Shown here: positions 54,271-62,794 of the stretch, piece after piece
Position numbering within the stretch: the stretch's first letter is position 1
Layout of the letters: the number at the start of each line of letters is the position of its first letter
Assembly: GCF_004216915.1 (NCBI RefSeq)
Contig: NZ_SGXD01000001.1
Coordinates: forward strand, 62,001-126,000
Length of the DNA stretch: 64,000 bases
Direction of reading: 5' to 3'
Origin: Motilibacter rhizosphaerae
GTDB taxonomy: Bacteria > Actinomycetota > Actinomycetes > Motilibacterales > Motilibacteraceae
Notes under the pieces: generated by a model
The model's database searches: none
The model's input: only the letters and a program-made list of their open reading frames with translations
What the model was told of the DNA's origin: nothing
Made by a program: the position numbers and the translations under genes

Positions 54271-55745
54271 GCGATGGTCCTGAGCGAGGGGACGGGTTGC
54301 CAGTCCGTCCGGTGCCCGGGGTCGTCGCGCTGCCCGGTCCGGGGCTGCCGTTCGCGCGGGCGCTCGAGCAGGTCGCCGTGGGGCCGGTGCTGCTGTCGCT
54401 CGTGCGGCAGTTGAGCGCGGACGAGGGGCTGCTGCGGTCATGGGCCCTGGCCGGCGAACCGGCTCTGCCCTCGACGTCGACGGAGGGTGAGGGGCTCACC
54501 TCGGCCAGGGCCGAGTCCGTGGTCCTCGGCGACGCGCGGCTCGCGATCGTGCAGGCCTGCGCGCGGCTGGAGAGCGCGGTCGCCGCGCTCAAGGCGACCG
54601 CGGTCGCAGCGGCCTACGGGCAGATCACCGCCGCGACAGCAGAGACGGTGCCAGGCGCTGGTCGTGGTGGTGGCGCAGAGGCGTCCGCGCGGGCGGAGAT
54701 GGCGCTCGCGCTGCGGATGACCGAGCGCGGTACCGCCGCGATGGTGGACGGCGCGCTGCTGCTGACGAGCCGCCACCCGGGTACGCGGTGGCTGCTCACC
54801 GAGGGCCACCTCTCCCCCGCCCACGCCCGGGTGGTGGTCGACGAGGCGTCCGTGCTGGCCGACGAGTCCATCCCAGCGCTCGAGGCGGTGGTGCTGCGCC
54901 GCGCCCCGGAGCGGACCGTCAGCGAGCTGCGCCGCGACCTGCGCCGCGCGGTCGCCAAGCTCGACCCCCGCGGCGCGGCGGAGCGGCACGCCGACGCCGT
55001 GCAGCAGCGCGCCGTCCGGATCACCTCGCTGCCCGACGGGATGGCGGAGATCCGTGCCCTGCTCACCGCCGACGAGGCGCAGGTCGTGAGCGGCGCGCTC
55101 GACCGGATCGCCCGCGACCTGCCCACCGTCGACCGCGGGTTCGGGGCAATGGCCGGGTGCCGCGCCGATGCCCTGGTCGCGGTCTGCTCGGTCCTGCTCG
55201 ACCCGACCGCCGACGGCGACTTCCTGCCAGCCCTGAGAAGGACGGCGGCGCCGGTCGCGGTGCAGGTGCAGATCTCCGCCGCCACCCTCCTCGGCCTCAA
55301 CGAGGACCCCGCCCACTTGATGGGCCACGGCCCGATCCCCGCCGACCTCGGCCGCCTCCTCGCCTCCGACGGGACCTGGCAGCTCGCCATCACCGACCCC
55401 GACGGACGGCTCCTCGACCTCCACAGGCTTCGCTACCAACCAACAGCCGCCCAGCGCGCACGGGTAGCCGCGCTGTGGCTGCACTGCGGGCACCCCACCT
55501 GCTCCGTGCCCGCCACGCGATGCGACGTCGACCACACCGTCCCGTTCAACCACGACCAACCGGACGATCCGGGCGGCGGGCACACCACCTGCCGCAACCT
55601 CTGCCCCCGCTGCCGGCTCCACCACAACCTCAAGACCTGGTGGGGTTGGACCACCACACCAATGGAGGACGGCACCATCGCCCACCGCACCCCACTCGGC
55701 CGGATCTACGAAGCACGACCAGAACCCCAACCCTGCGCCGCCTGA
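54261..55745 (+). CDS. DUF222 / HNH endonuclease-domain protein, copy 3
   Basis: 494 residues from ATG 54261. DUF222 part: WLLTEGHLSPAHARVVVDEASVLADESIPALEAVVLRRAPERTVSELRRDLRRAVAKLDP. HNH part near residues 405-460: LHCGHPTCSVPATRCDVDHTVPFNHDQPDDPGGGHTTCRNLCPRCRLHHNLK, with Cys pairs for zinc and the DVDHTVPF His. It is of a different subtype from copies 1 and 2, with the HTTCRNLCPRC form and a longer N-terminal part. The start could be TTG 54297 (see SOS box). Probably DNA-damage induced. Confidence 0.86.
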   Translation: MRSSDGPERGDGLPVRPVPGVVALPGPGLPFARALEQVAVGPVLLSLVRQLSADEGLLRSWALAGEPALPSTSTEGEGLTSARAESVVLGDARLAIVQACARLESAVAALKATAVAAAYGQITAATAETVPGAGRGGGAEASARAEMALALRMTERGTAAMVDGALLLTSRHPGTRWLLTEGHLSPAHARVVVDEASVLADESIPALEAVVLRRAPERTVSELRRDLRRAVAKLDPRGAAERHADAVQQRAVRITSLPDGMAEIRALLTADEAQVVSGALDRIARDLPTVDRGFGAMAGCRADALVAVCSVLLDPTADGDFLPALRRTAAPVAVQVQISAATLLGLNEDPAHLMGHGPIPADLGRLLASDGTWQLAITDPDGRLLDLHRLRYQPTAAQRARVAALWLHCGHPTCSVPATRCDVDHTVPFNHDQPDDPGGGHTTCRNLCPRCRLHHNLKTWWGWTTTPMEDGTIAHRTPLGRIYEARPEPQPCAA

Positions 55746-55943
55746 CCCAGCCACCGGCAGTGGAGAGAACCGCGAGCAGCAGCAGGACCAGCACGACCGC
55801 CCAGCCTCGCCGGCACCAGCCGGACGGGGCCCGCGGCGCGCCCGCACCAGCACGGAGTCAAGGATCGCCACCGTGCGCTCGACGACCTCGACCATGCCCC
55901 CTACGAGGCGGCGTCCCACTGGACGCCCTTCAGCCAGCGAGCG

Positions 55944-56186
55944 CTAACCGCCCAGCCCGGCCAGCGCGTACAAGCACGTGGGGCACGTCTCGGACAGCAC
56001 GGCGGGGAACGCCACCGCGGGGAAGTCCTGCAACCCCTCGCGCGGCAGCCCGCACAGCGTGAGCACCCCGCCGGGCAGCACGCCGTGCTGGCGCCCCGCG
56101 GGCTCGCGGACCTCACCGCCGGCGTACCGCCACCCCACGCTCGCCACCCACGCCGACACCACGGTCACCGGAACGTGGTCCCACAC
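55944..56186 (-). CDS. Possible small Cys-containing protein downstream of efeB
   Basis: 80 residues from GTG 56186 in a frame that remains open further upstream. VSAWVASVGWRYAGGEVREP and GGVLTLCGLPREGLQDFPAVAFP, ending CPTCLYALAGLGG, resemble the small actinobacterial proteins with a LTLCG and a CPxC motif that might bind zinc. No clear ribosome site. It is on the strand of efeB, 68 bp after its stop. Confidence 0.42.
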   Translation of the reverse strand: MWDHVPVTVVSAWVASVGWRYAGGEVREPAGRQHGVLPGGVLTLCGLPREGLQDFPAVAFPAVLSETCPTCLYALAGLGG

Positions 56187-56254
56187 GGGGACGACGCGCG
56201 GACGACGAGAGGCCGACCGGGAGGAGAGCGCCAGGAGAGCGGGAGACGACCGGG

Positions 56255-57547
56255 TCAGGACACGAGGTCGCCGAGCAGTCCCTTGCCGAACCAGTCGCCG
56301 ACCGCGCGGAGCCCGGGAGGGCAGGCGAACAGGGCACTGCTGGTGTGGGTGATGTACTCGTTCAGCGCGTCGTGCTGGCCGAGCCGGCGCTGCAGCGGGA
56401 CGAACTGCGCGTGCGCGTCCTTCTGGAACGCGATGAAGAACAACCCCGCGTCGAGCTCGCCGGTCTTCGCGTCGATGCCGTCGGTGTAGGAGTAGCCGCG
56501 GCGCAGGATGCGGATCCCGCCGTTCGTGTGCGGGCTGGCGAGCCGCACGTGCGCGGCCGCCGGGATGACCGGCTCGCCGCCCTTGGTGGCCGCGAGGTCG
56601 ACCACGTCGGTCTCCTTCGAGCCCCCGAGCGGAGCGCCGCTCAGCTTGTGCCGACCGATGACGGACTCCTGGTCGGCGAGGAAGTCCGCGTCCCACGACT
56701 CGATGTGCATGCGGATGCGGCGGGTGACGGCGTACGTCCCGCCCCGCATCCACGCCTGGTCGCTCTCCTCGCCGACCCACACCGCGTCGTCGATCGCGGC
56801 CCGGTCCTCGAGCTTGAGGTTGTTGGTCCCGTCCTTGAACCCGAACAGGTTGCGCGGCGTCTCCTGCGCAGTGCTGGTCGACGCCGTGCTGCCGAAGCCC
56901 AGCTGCGACCAGCGCAGCACGACGGTGCCCCGGCCGATGCGCGCGAAGTTGCGGATGACGTGGAAGGCGACCTGCGGGTCGTCCGAGCAGGCCTGGACGC
57001 AGAGGTCCCCGCCGCTGCGCGCCTCCTCCAGCGCGTCGCCGGGCAGCGCGGGCAGCGGCGCGAGCGCCGCGGGCCGCCGGTCGGCGAGCCCGAAGCGGTC
57101 GTCGAAGAGCGACGGCCCGAACCCCACGGTGACCGTGAGCCGCCCGGGCGCGAGCCCGACCGCCTCGCCCGTGTCGACGGGCGGCGCCTGCGGCGCGGTC
57201 TCGACGGGCCCGACGCTCTGCCCGGCCGTCATCAGCGCGGCCGCGGCCGACCACCGGCCGAGCATCGCGGCGAGCTGCTGGACGTCCTCGGTGACGACGT
57301 CGAAGGCCGCGAACGCGAGCCGGCCCTGCGTCGGCGTGACGACGCCGGCCTGGTGCTCGCCGTAGAACGGCACGACGTCAGGAGCAGCCGACACCGGCGA
57401 CGACGTCGTGGCCCGCGCCGTGCCGTACCCCCCGGCCGCGCCCACGAGCAGGCCGGCGCCACCGCCGACCGCACCGCCGAGCAGCCGCCGCCGCGACACA
57501 CCCCGCCCGGCGGGGGCCTGACCCTGCTGGTCCTCGCTGAGACCCAC
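56255..57547 (-). CDS. efeB: Deferrochelatase/peroxidase EfeB
   Basis: 430 residues from GTG 57547, 5 bp after the efeO stop; the frame stays open upstream but overlaps efeO. SRRRLLGGAVGGGAGLLVGAAGG is a Tat signal. DyP-peroxidase motifs: ARIGRGTVVLRWSQLG, NLFGFKDGTNNLKLED (the G-x-x-D-G catalytic Asp), PHTNGGIRILRRGYSYTDG and LDAGLFFIAFQKD with haem-proximal His in AHVRLASPH. It peroxidises haem and releases iron in the EfeUOB system. Confidence 0.95.
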   Translation of the reverse strand: MGLSEDQQGQAPAGRGVSRRRLLGGAVGGGAGLLVGAAGGYGTARATTSSPVSAAPDVVPFYGEHQAGVVTPTQGRLAFAAFDVVTEDVQQLAAMLGRWSAAAALMTAGQSVGPVETAPQAPPVDTGEAVGLAPGRLTVTVGFGPSLFDDRFGLADRRPAALAPLPALPGDALEEARSGGDLCVQACSDDPQVAFHVIRNFARIGRGTVVLRWSQLGFGSTASTSTAQETPRNLFGFKDGTNNLKLEDRAAIDDAVWVGEESDQAWMRGGTYAVTRRIRMHIESWDADFLADQESVIGRHKLSGAPLGGSKETDVVDLAATKGGEPVIPAAAHVRLASPHTNGGIRILRRGYSYTDGIDAKTGELDAGLFFIAFQKDAHAQFVPLQRRLGQHDALNEYITHTSSALFACPPGLRAVGDWFGKGLLGDLVS

Positions 57548-57552
57548 GACCG

Positions 57553-58773
57553 CTACGCCCCGACGACCTTGGCGGCCACCGTCGAGAGCGGCTCGGCGAC
57601 GGCGTGCACGGCCTGCGCCAGCGCGCGTACCTGCGCCGGCGTCAGCGAGGTGTAGAGCACGAAGCCGCCCGGCTGCCGCGCGTCGCGGTGCTGGTCGAGC
57701 AGCGCGTCGATCGCGGCGAAGCGCGCGGCGACGGTCTTCGCGACATCGGGCGAGATCGTCGCGAGCGCCGGCTGCAGCGACGCGAACGCCTGCTCCGCGC
57801 CCTCCACGTTGCCGGAGAAGTCGACGAGGTCCACGTGCGAGTACCGCTCCTCCTCGCCGGTCACCTTGTTCTTCGACACCTCGTCGAGCAGCCCGACCGC
57901 GCCGTTGGCCAGCTCGGCCGGCTGGTACTGGACACCGGCGACGAGGGTCTTCAGCTTCGTGACGTTCGACACCAGGGTGGCCGCCACCGGGGCCATGCCC
58001 TTCAGCGACCGGTCCTTGAAGATGGCCTTCTCCAGCACGTGGAACCCGCGCCACTGCGCCGCCGGGACGTCGCCGGCCCGCGCGTCGATGTCGGCGTCGA
58101 GGTTGCTGCTGCCGCTGACGAAGCTCTCGGCCACCGGCTCGATGCGCTCGTAGAACACGCGGGCCTTCGCGTACTGCGTCCGCGCGGCGGCGAGGTCCCC
58201 GCGCTGGACGGCCGCCGCGAACGGCGCGGTCGCGGTGACCAGCCCGTCGACCTGGGTCTTGACGTACGCGGCGTAGTCCTTCGTGCCCTGCGCCAGCAGG
58301 GACGTCGCGTCGGTCGCGCCGGTCGAGGCGCGCGCCCCCGTCACCTGGAACGGCGCCGTGTCGTGCGTCGCTCCAGGGCAGTGGACGACGTAGTCGCCCG
58401 CGCCGAGGTCGAGCGAGAACGAGCCGGAGAAGCCGGGGGCGAGGTTCTCCTTCTCCCCGAGGATCCGCGCGCCCGAGCGCAGCTCGATCTCGCTGACCGC
58501 GGTCGCGTCCTTGTTGGTCACGTGGAAGGTCACGGGCCCGGAGCGCACCGGGGACGGCGTGGGCGCGCACCCGTCGGCGGTGAGCACGAGCTGCACGTCA
58601 CCGGACGCGGACCCTGAGCCGGACGCCGACCCGGACGCCGACCCCGACGCCGCCGCCGGACCGGCACTGGCGGAGGCGGCGTCGCTGCCGGAGCCGGACC
58701 CGCCGCAGGCGGCGAGCAGGGCGAGGGGAGCGACGAGGGCGGCGGCGCGGGCGTGCACAGCGCGGATCTTCAC
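57553..58773 (-). CDS. efeO: Iron uptake lipoprotein EfeO
   Basis: 406 residues. Lipoprotein signal ends LLAAC (Cys23). A Gly/Ser/Ala linker (residues 24-60) precedes the cupredoxin domain (about 60-145: VTFHVTNKDATAVSEIEL, APGFSGSFSLDLGAGDYVVHCPG). Then an M75 peptidase/imelysin domain with the H-x-x-E iron site in RGFHVLEKAIF. Binds Fe(III)/Fe(II) outside the membrane for EfeU. Divergent from efeU across two iron boxes. Confidence 0.95.
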   Translation of the reverse strand: MKIRAVHARAAALVAPLALLAACGGSGSGSDAASASAGPAAASGSASGSASGSGSASGDVQLVLTADGCAPTPSPVRSGPVTFHVTNKDATAVSEIELRSGARILGEKENLAPGFSGSFSLDLGAGDYVVHCPGATHDTAPFQVTGARASTGATDATSLLAQGTKDYAAYVKTQVDGLVTATAPFAAAVQRGDLAAARTQYAKARVFYERIEPVAESFVSGSSNLDADIDARAGDVPAAQWRGFHVLEKAIFKDRSLKGMAPVAATLVSNVTKLKTLVAGVQYQPAELANGAVGLLDEVSKNKVTGEEERYSHVDLVDFSGNVEGAEQAFASLQPALATISPDVAKTVAARFAAIDALLDQHRDARQPGGFVLYTSLTPAQVRALAQAVHAVAEPLSTVAAKVVGA

Positions 58774-58819
58774 GGGGAGGTCTTCCTCGAGGGGACGGGA
58801 CGCGCCAGTGCGTCGGGAC

Positions 58820-58838
58820 TAAGGCGAGGCTAACCTAC
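58820..58838. promoter_or_regulatory. DtxR/IdeR iron box 1, efeO side
   Basis: TAAGGCGAGGCTAACCTAC matches the 19-bp iron box TTAGGTTAGGCTAACCTAA at 15 of 19 positions, with a perfect right half. It lies 46 bp before efeO and shuts both genes when iron is sufficient, by the known action of IdeR/DtxR. Confidence 0.8.
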
Positions 58839-58870
58839 ACAAGCACCCGCCGGTGCCGCTACGCTCCAAG

Positions 58871-58889
58871 CAAGGCAAGGCTCACCTAC
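58871..58889. promoter_or_regulatory. DtxR/IdeR iron box 2, efeU side
   Basis: CAAGGCAAGGCTCACCTAC matches the iron box at 13 of 19 positions. It ends 13 bp before the efeU ATG, where the ribosome site CGAAGGACG also lies. The two boxes are 51 bp apart. Confidence 0.68.
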
Positions 58890-58902
58890 CCGAAGGACGT
58901 CG

Positions 58903-60447
58903 ATGCTCGCCACGTTCGTCATCGGCCTGCGCGAGGGGCTCGAGGCCGCGCTGATCGTGGGGCTCGTCGCCGCGTTCCTCCGGCGCAACGGCCGGCTCGA
59001 CGCCCTGCGCTGGGTGTGGGCCGGGGTCGGTGCGGCCGCCGCGCTGTGCGTCGCCGTCGCCGTCGCACTGCAGGTCGTCTCGGCCGAGCTGCCGCAGCGG
59101 GCGCAGGAGGGGCTCGAGACCGTCATCGGCGTCGTGGCCGTCGTCGCGGTCACCTGGATGCTGCTGTGGATGCGCACGCACGCGCGCGGCCTCAAGGGCG
59201 ACCTCGAGAGCGCCGCCGGCGCCGCGCTCGCGAGCGGCTCGGTCCGCGCGCTGGTCGGCATGGCCTTCCTCGCCGTGCTCCGCGAGGGCCTCGAGACCGC
59301 GGTCTTCCTGCTGGCGGCCTTCAACGCGAGCGGCAGCCCGGCGACGGCCGGCACCGGCGCCCTGCTCGGCCTGGCCGCGGCCACCGCCCTCGGGTGGGGC
59401 ATCTACCGCGGCGGCGTCCGCATCGACGTCGGCCGCGTCTTCCGGGTGACCGGGGTCGTGCTCGCGGTCGTGGCCGCCGGACTCGTCGTCACCGCCCTCC
59501 ACACCGCGCACGAGGCCGGCTGGCTGCTGGCCGGCCAGGCGCAGGCGCTCGACCTCAGCTGGCTCGTCCGACCCGGCACCGTGCTGTCCTCCCTGCTCAC
59601 CGGCGTCCTCGGCCTGCAGCCGCGGCCGACGGTCGTCGAGGTGGTCGGCTGGGTCGCGTACCTCGTCCCGGTGCTGCTCGTCATCACTCGGCCCCCGACG
59701 CCGCAGCGCCGCCCGGTCCCTCGGCGCGCGCTCGGCCTGGCCGCCGCCGCCCTCGCCGTCCTCGCGCTGGCCGGCGCCGGCGCCGCCCGGCTCGCCGCCC
59801 CCGCCTCCCCCTCGGCGCAGCCGGGCCCCACCACGCTGGCCGGCACCGACGCGACCGTCTGGAGCTCGGGGACCCTGCGCCACGACGTCGCCGCCCCGGC
59901 GCTCCCCGTCCCCCCGCGCCCCGAGGGGCTGCGCCGCACCGGCACCGCTGAGCGCGCCGGCGTGACGACCGACGTCTGGACGGGCACGGTCCCGTCCGCC
60001 GCCGCGGACGGGCTGCCGCGCACGCTCACCCTGACCGACCTGCAGGCCGTCGGCGGTGGCCGGCTCCCCCTCGGCCTGAGCGTGCGCGCCGGGCAGGCCG
60101 TCCCCGTGACGTACGCCGCGGCGAGCACCGTGACGTACTGGGTCGAGCCGCGGACCGGCGACGTCGTCGACGTGGCGCAGACCGTGCGCGTCACCGCCTC
60201 GAGCGGCACGAGCGCGCTCGGGACCGTGCTCGACCGCTCCCTCTCCGCCCCCGCCGCCGAGCGCGACGCCGCCGCCGCACGGGCGCGGCACGACCTCGCG
60301 ACGCTCGACCGCGCCGACCTGCTGGGCAGCTCGCTCCCGCTCGCCCTCGTGCTGCTCGCGGCCGCCGCCGCCGGGACCGCTGGCCTGCTGCTCGCCCCGC
60401 TGCTCCGGCGCCGGTCCGAGCGCGTGCCGGACCCCGTCACGGCCTGA
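58903..60447 (+). CDS. efeU: EfeU/FTR1 iron permease with a long C-terminal extracytoplasmic extension
   Basis: 514 residues; FTR1 proteins are usually near 280. Residues 1-262 are the permease with two R-E-G-L-E motifs (REGLEAALIVG at 9 and REGLETAVFLLAAF near 127) that bind iron. Residues 263-305 include a further membrane helix. Residues about 306-476 form an extension (ATVWSSGTLRHDV, TDVWTGTVPS, VTYWVEPRTGDVVDVAQTVRV) that resembles DUF3068/PorA-type domains, then a last helix and a short Arg-rich tail. Iron is imported with EfeO and EfeB. Its end overlaps the convergent MarR by 11 bp. Confidence 0.9.
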   Translation: MLATFVIGLREGLEAALIVGLVAAFLRRNGRLDALRWVWAGVGAAAALCVAVAVALQVVSAELPQRAQEGLETVIGVVAVVAVTWMLLWMRTHARGLKGDLESAAGAALASGSVRALVGMAFLAVLREGLETAVFLLAAFNASGSPATAGTGALLGLAAATALGWGIYRGGVRIDVGRVFRVTGVVLAVVAAGLVVTALHTAHEAGWLLAGQAQALDLSWLVRPGTVLSSLLTGVLGLQPRPTVVEVVGWVAYLVPVLLVITRPPTPQRRPVPRRALGLAAAALAVLALAGAGAARLAAPASPSAQPGPTTLAGTDATVWSSGTLRHDVAAPALPVPPRPEGLRRTGTAERAGVTTDVWTGTVPSAAADGLPRTLTLTDLQAVGGGRLPLGLSVRAGQAVPVTYAAASTVTYWVEPRTGDVVDVAQTVRVTASSGTSALGTVLDRSLSAPAAERDAAAARARHDLATLDRADLLGSSLPLALVLLAAAAAGTAGLLLAPLLRRRSERVPDPVTA

Positions 60448-60847
60448 GGCGCGCGAGCAGCCCGGCCAGCTGCTCCACCTCACCGGCGCCGAGCGCGCCC
60501 ATCCGCGCGGCCAGCTCGCGCTCGAGCACGGAGCGGCCGCGGGCGAGCGCCTCCTCCCCCGCGGGCGTGAGCGTGAGGACCGACGAGCGGCGGTCGACCG
60601 GGTGCGGCTGCCGCTCGACGAGCCCCGCCTCCTCCAGCCGGTCGACGCTCTTGCTGACCCCGCCGACCGTGACCGAGAAGGCCGTGGCGAGGTCCTGCAC
60701 GCGGCAGCCCGGCGTGCTGCTGATGACGGAGAGGGACTCCACGCGTCCGAGCGAGAGGCCGACCTCGTCGAGGAGGACGCCGTCGACGGCGTTCCAGAGC
60801 TCGGTCTCCACCCGGACGAGCAGCCGGAAGGCAGCCGTCGCGTCCAC
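60437..60847 (-). CDS. MarR-family transcriptional regulator
   Basis: 136 residues from GTG 60847, GAGGAGG upstream. Winged helix: LGRVESLSVISSTPGCRVQDLATAFSVTVGGVSKSVDRLEEAGLVERQPHPVDRRSSVLTLTPAGEEAL, with D-R-R in the wing. Divergent from the esterase across a perfect dyad, so likely its repressor. Its stop overlaps the end of efeU, but they are convergent and need not be related. Confidence 0.9.
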   Translation of the reverse strand: MDATAAFRLLVRVETELWNAVDGVLLDEVGLSLGRVESLSVISSTPGCRVQDLATAFSVTVGGVSKSVDRLEEAGLVERQPHPVDRRSSVLTLTPAGEEALARGRSVLERELAARMGALGAGEVEQLAGLLARLRP

Positions 60848-60860
60848 GGTCCTCCTCAGA

Positions 60861-60878
60861 TCGATTCCAGGGAATCGA
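60861..60878. promoter_or_regulatory. Palindrome between MarR and esterase genes
   Basis: TCGATTCC-AG-GGAATCGA is a perfect 8-bp dyad, with a further AGGAAT half downstream. Placed 14 bp from the MarR start and 54 bp from the esterase ATG, as expected for an autoregulated MarR operator. Confidence 0.7.
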
Positions 60879-60931
60879 CTTCCGAGGAATGGTGTTGGGG
60901 ACAGCGTAGGCCACGCCACCAGGAGGACCCG

Positions 60932-61858
60932 ATGGACGCCCCGACCAGCACCAGCACGACCAGCACCAGCACGACCAGCACCAGCACGGGCGCACCGAGG
61001 CTCGACGAGCTGCCGCTCCCGCAGCGCCGACCGGCCTTCGAGGCGCTGATGACCGGTCTGCCCGTCCCCGACGACGTCACCGCGACGCCGACGACGCTGG
61101 GCGGCGTCCCGGCGTACGACGTGGTGCTCGCGGGCTCGGGCGACGCGACCGTCCTGCACCTGCACGGCGGGGCCTACGTCATGGGGTCCGCGCGGGCCGC
61201 CGTCCGGACCGCCGCGCTGCTGGCCCGGCAAGCGGGGGCGCGGGCCGTCGCCCTCGACTACCGCCTGGCTCCCGAGCACCCGCACCCCGCAGCGCTCGAG
61301 GACGCCCTGGCGGGCTACCGCGCGCTGCTGGACTCGGGCGTCGCCGCCGAGCGCCTCGTGCTCACCGGCGAGTCGGCGGGTGGCGGGCTCGTGCTCGCGA
61401 CGCTCGTCGCCGCCGTCCGCGCCGGTCTGCCCGTCCCCGCGGCCGCCGTCGTCCTCTCGCCGTGGACGGACCTCACGCTCTCGGGCGCGAGCTACGTCGC
61501 CCGGCAGGGGCTGGACCCCGTCCTGCGCACGGCCTCGATCGCCCGGGACGCCATCGCGTACGCCGCGGACCGTCGCGCCGACCCGCTGGTCAGCCCGCTG
61601 CTCGCGGACCTGCGCGGCCTGCCGCCGCTGCTCGTCCAGGTCGGCTCGGCCGAGATCCTGCTCGACGACGCCACGCAGCTGGCCGCCCGCGCTGCGGAGG
61701 CCGACGTCCCGGTGCAGCTGGAGGTCTACCCAGGGGCGACCCACGTCTTCCAGCACGGCGCAGACGGCAGCGGCGGCACGGCGGACGAGGCGCTCGCCCG
61801 GGTCGGGGCGTTCGTCCGGCGGCTACTGCCCGGCGAGCCGCTGCAGCGCCTCGGCTGA
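60932..61858 (+). CDS. Alpha/beta hydrolase, hormone-sensitive-lipase type esterase
   Basis: 308 residues from ATG 60932 with AGGAGG. HLHGGAYVMGS is the HGG oxyanion motif; TGESAGGGLVLATL the nucleophile Ser; a later Asp (SAEILLDDA) and His (GATHVFQH) complete the triad. The start is a Thr/Ser run (residues 4-19) encoded by three copies of a 15-bp repeat; the count may vary between strains. It hydrolyses short-chain esters. Under the divergent MarR. Its end overlaps the kinase gene by 36 bp. Confidence 0.9.
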   Translation: MDAPTSTSTTSTSTTSTSTGAPRLDELPLPQRRPAFEALMTGLPVPDDVTATPTTLGGVPAYDVVLAGSGDATVLHLHGGAYVMGSARAAVRTAALLARQAGARAVALDYRLAPEHPHPAALEDALAGYRALLDSGVAAERLVLTGESAGGGLVLATLVAAVRAGLPVPAAAVVLSPWTDLTLSGASYVARQGLDPVLRTASIARDAIAYAADRRADPLVSPLLADLRGLPPLLVQVGSAEILLDDATQLAARAAEADVPVQLEVYPGATHVFQHGADGSGGTADEALARVGAFVRRLLPGEPLQRLG

Positions 61859-62794
61859 GAGCGGCGCGCCGGCGAGCTGCGCGGCGTGCAGGGCGGCGCC
61901 GACCACCGGCGGGTGCAGCGGGGTCCGCGCGTCGTAGCCGGGGTAGCGCGCGCGGAGCCGCGAGAGGAACGGCTCGCGCACCAGCGCCGCGGACAGCATC
62001 CCCCCGGACCAGGAGACGGGGACGGCCTCGCCCTGCGCGAAGCCCAGCCGGCGGCGCGTGGCCTCGACGAGCTCGACCAGCTCGTCCGCTGCGTCGGACA
62101 GGATCGCGGCGGCCGCGGCGTCCCCCTCCTCCGCCGCGGCCACCACCTCGCGGGAGAGCGCAGCGACCTCGCGCCGGTCGCGCTGCCAGCGGTTGAGCAC
62201 CACGTCGACGAGGTCGAGGTCCGTGCCCAGGCCCAGCCGCGCGCGCAGCACGTCCAGCAGCGGACCGGGCGGCAGGCGCCCGTCCGCCATCTTCGTGAAC
62301 GCCTGCAGGCCCCGGACCGCCACCCAGTGCCCCGAGCCCTCGTCCCCGAACGCCTCGCCCCACCCTCCGACGCGCACGCCGCGCCCCGCGCGCTCGCCGT
62401 ACGTGATGGACCCGGTGCCGCTGACGACGTTGATGCCGTCCGCGCCGGCGAGGGAGCCGGCCCACGCGCAGACGGTGTCGTTGGCGACGGCGTACCGCGC
62501 ATGCCCGAGCGCGGCGCCGACCGCCGCGTCGACCGCGGGCACGTCCCTGCTCACCTCGCCGTGGGCGGGGAGCCCGGCGAACACGTACGCGACGGCGTCG
62601 ACCGCCATGCCGGCGGCAGCGCACACCTCGGGCACCGCCACCCCGAGCACCCGCTCGACCAGTGCGGGGCCCTCCGGGGAGAACAGGTAGTAGCAGCTGG
62701 GCGCCACCGTGCTCGCGAGCACCTCACCCTCGTCGCTCAGCACGCACAGCGCGGTCTTGGTGCCGCCCCCGTCGATCCCGAGGTACGCGCTCAA
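61823..62794 (-). CDS. N-acetylglucosamine/BadF-type sugar kinase
   Basis: 323 residues. YLGIDGGGTKTALCVLSDEGEVLAS is the ATP-binding DGGGTKT phosphate-1 motif; NVVSGTGSITYGE (phosphate-2), GGWGEAFGDEGSGHWVA (GD-E-GS) and SWSGGMLS follow. BadF/BadG/BcrA/BcrD family, of which N-acetylglucosamine kinases are members. TTG start 62794 overlaps the SIS stop (TTGA), so the two proteins are coupled. No other in-frame start lies nearby. Confidence 0.85.
   Translation of the reverse strand: MSAYLGIDGGGTKTALCVLSDEGEVLASTVAPSCYYLFSPEGPALVERVLGVAVPEVCAAAGMAVDAVAYVFAGLPAHGEVSRDVPAVDAAVGAALGHARYAVANDTVCAWAGSLAGADGINVVSGTGSITYGERAGRGVRVGGWGEAFGDEGSGHWVAVRGLQAFTKMADGRLPPGPLLDVLRARLGLGTDLDLVDVVLNRWQRDRREVAALSREVVAAAEEGDAAAAAILSDAADELVELVEATRRRLGFAQGEAVPVSWSGGMLSAALVREPFLSRLRARYPGYDARTPLHPPVVGAALHAAQLAGAPLSAEALQRLAGQ

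Noticed and set aside
55746-55943. Minus-strand gene after the third DUF222 gene
   Set aside because: The frame there (EVVERTVAILDSVLVRARRG) has no start signal and runs on antisense through the DUF222 gene.
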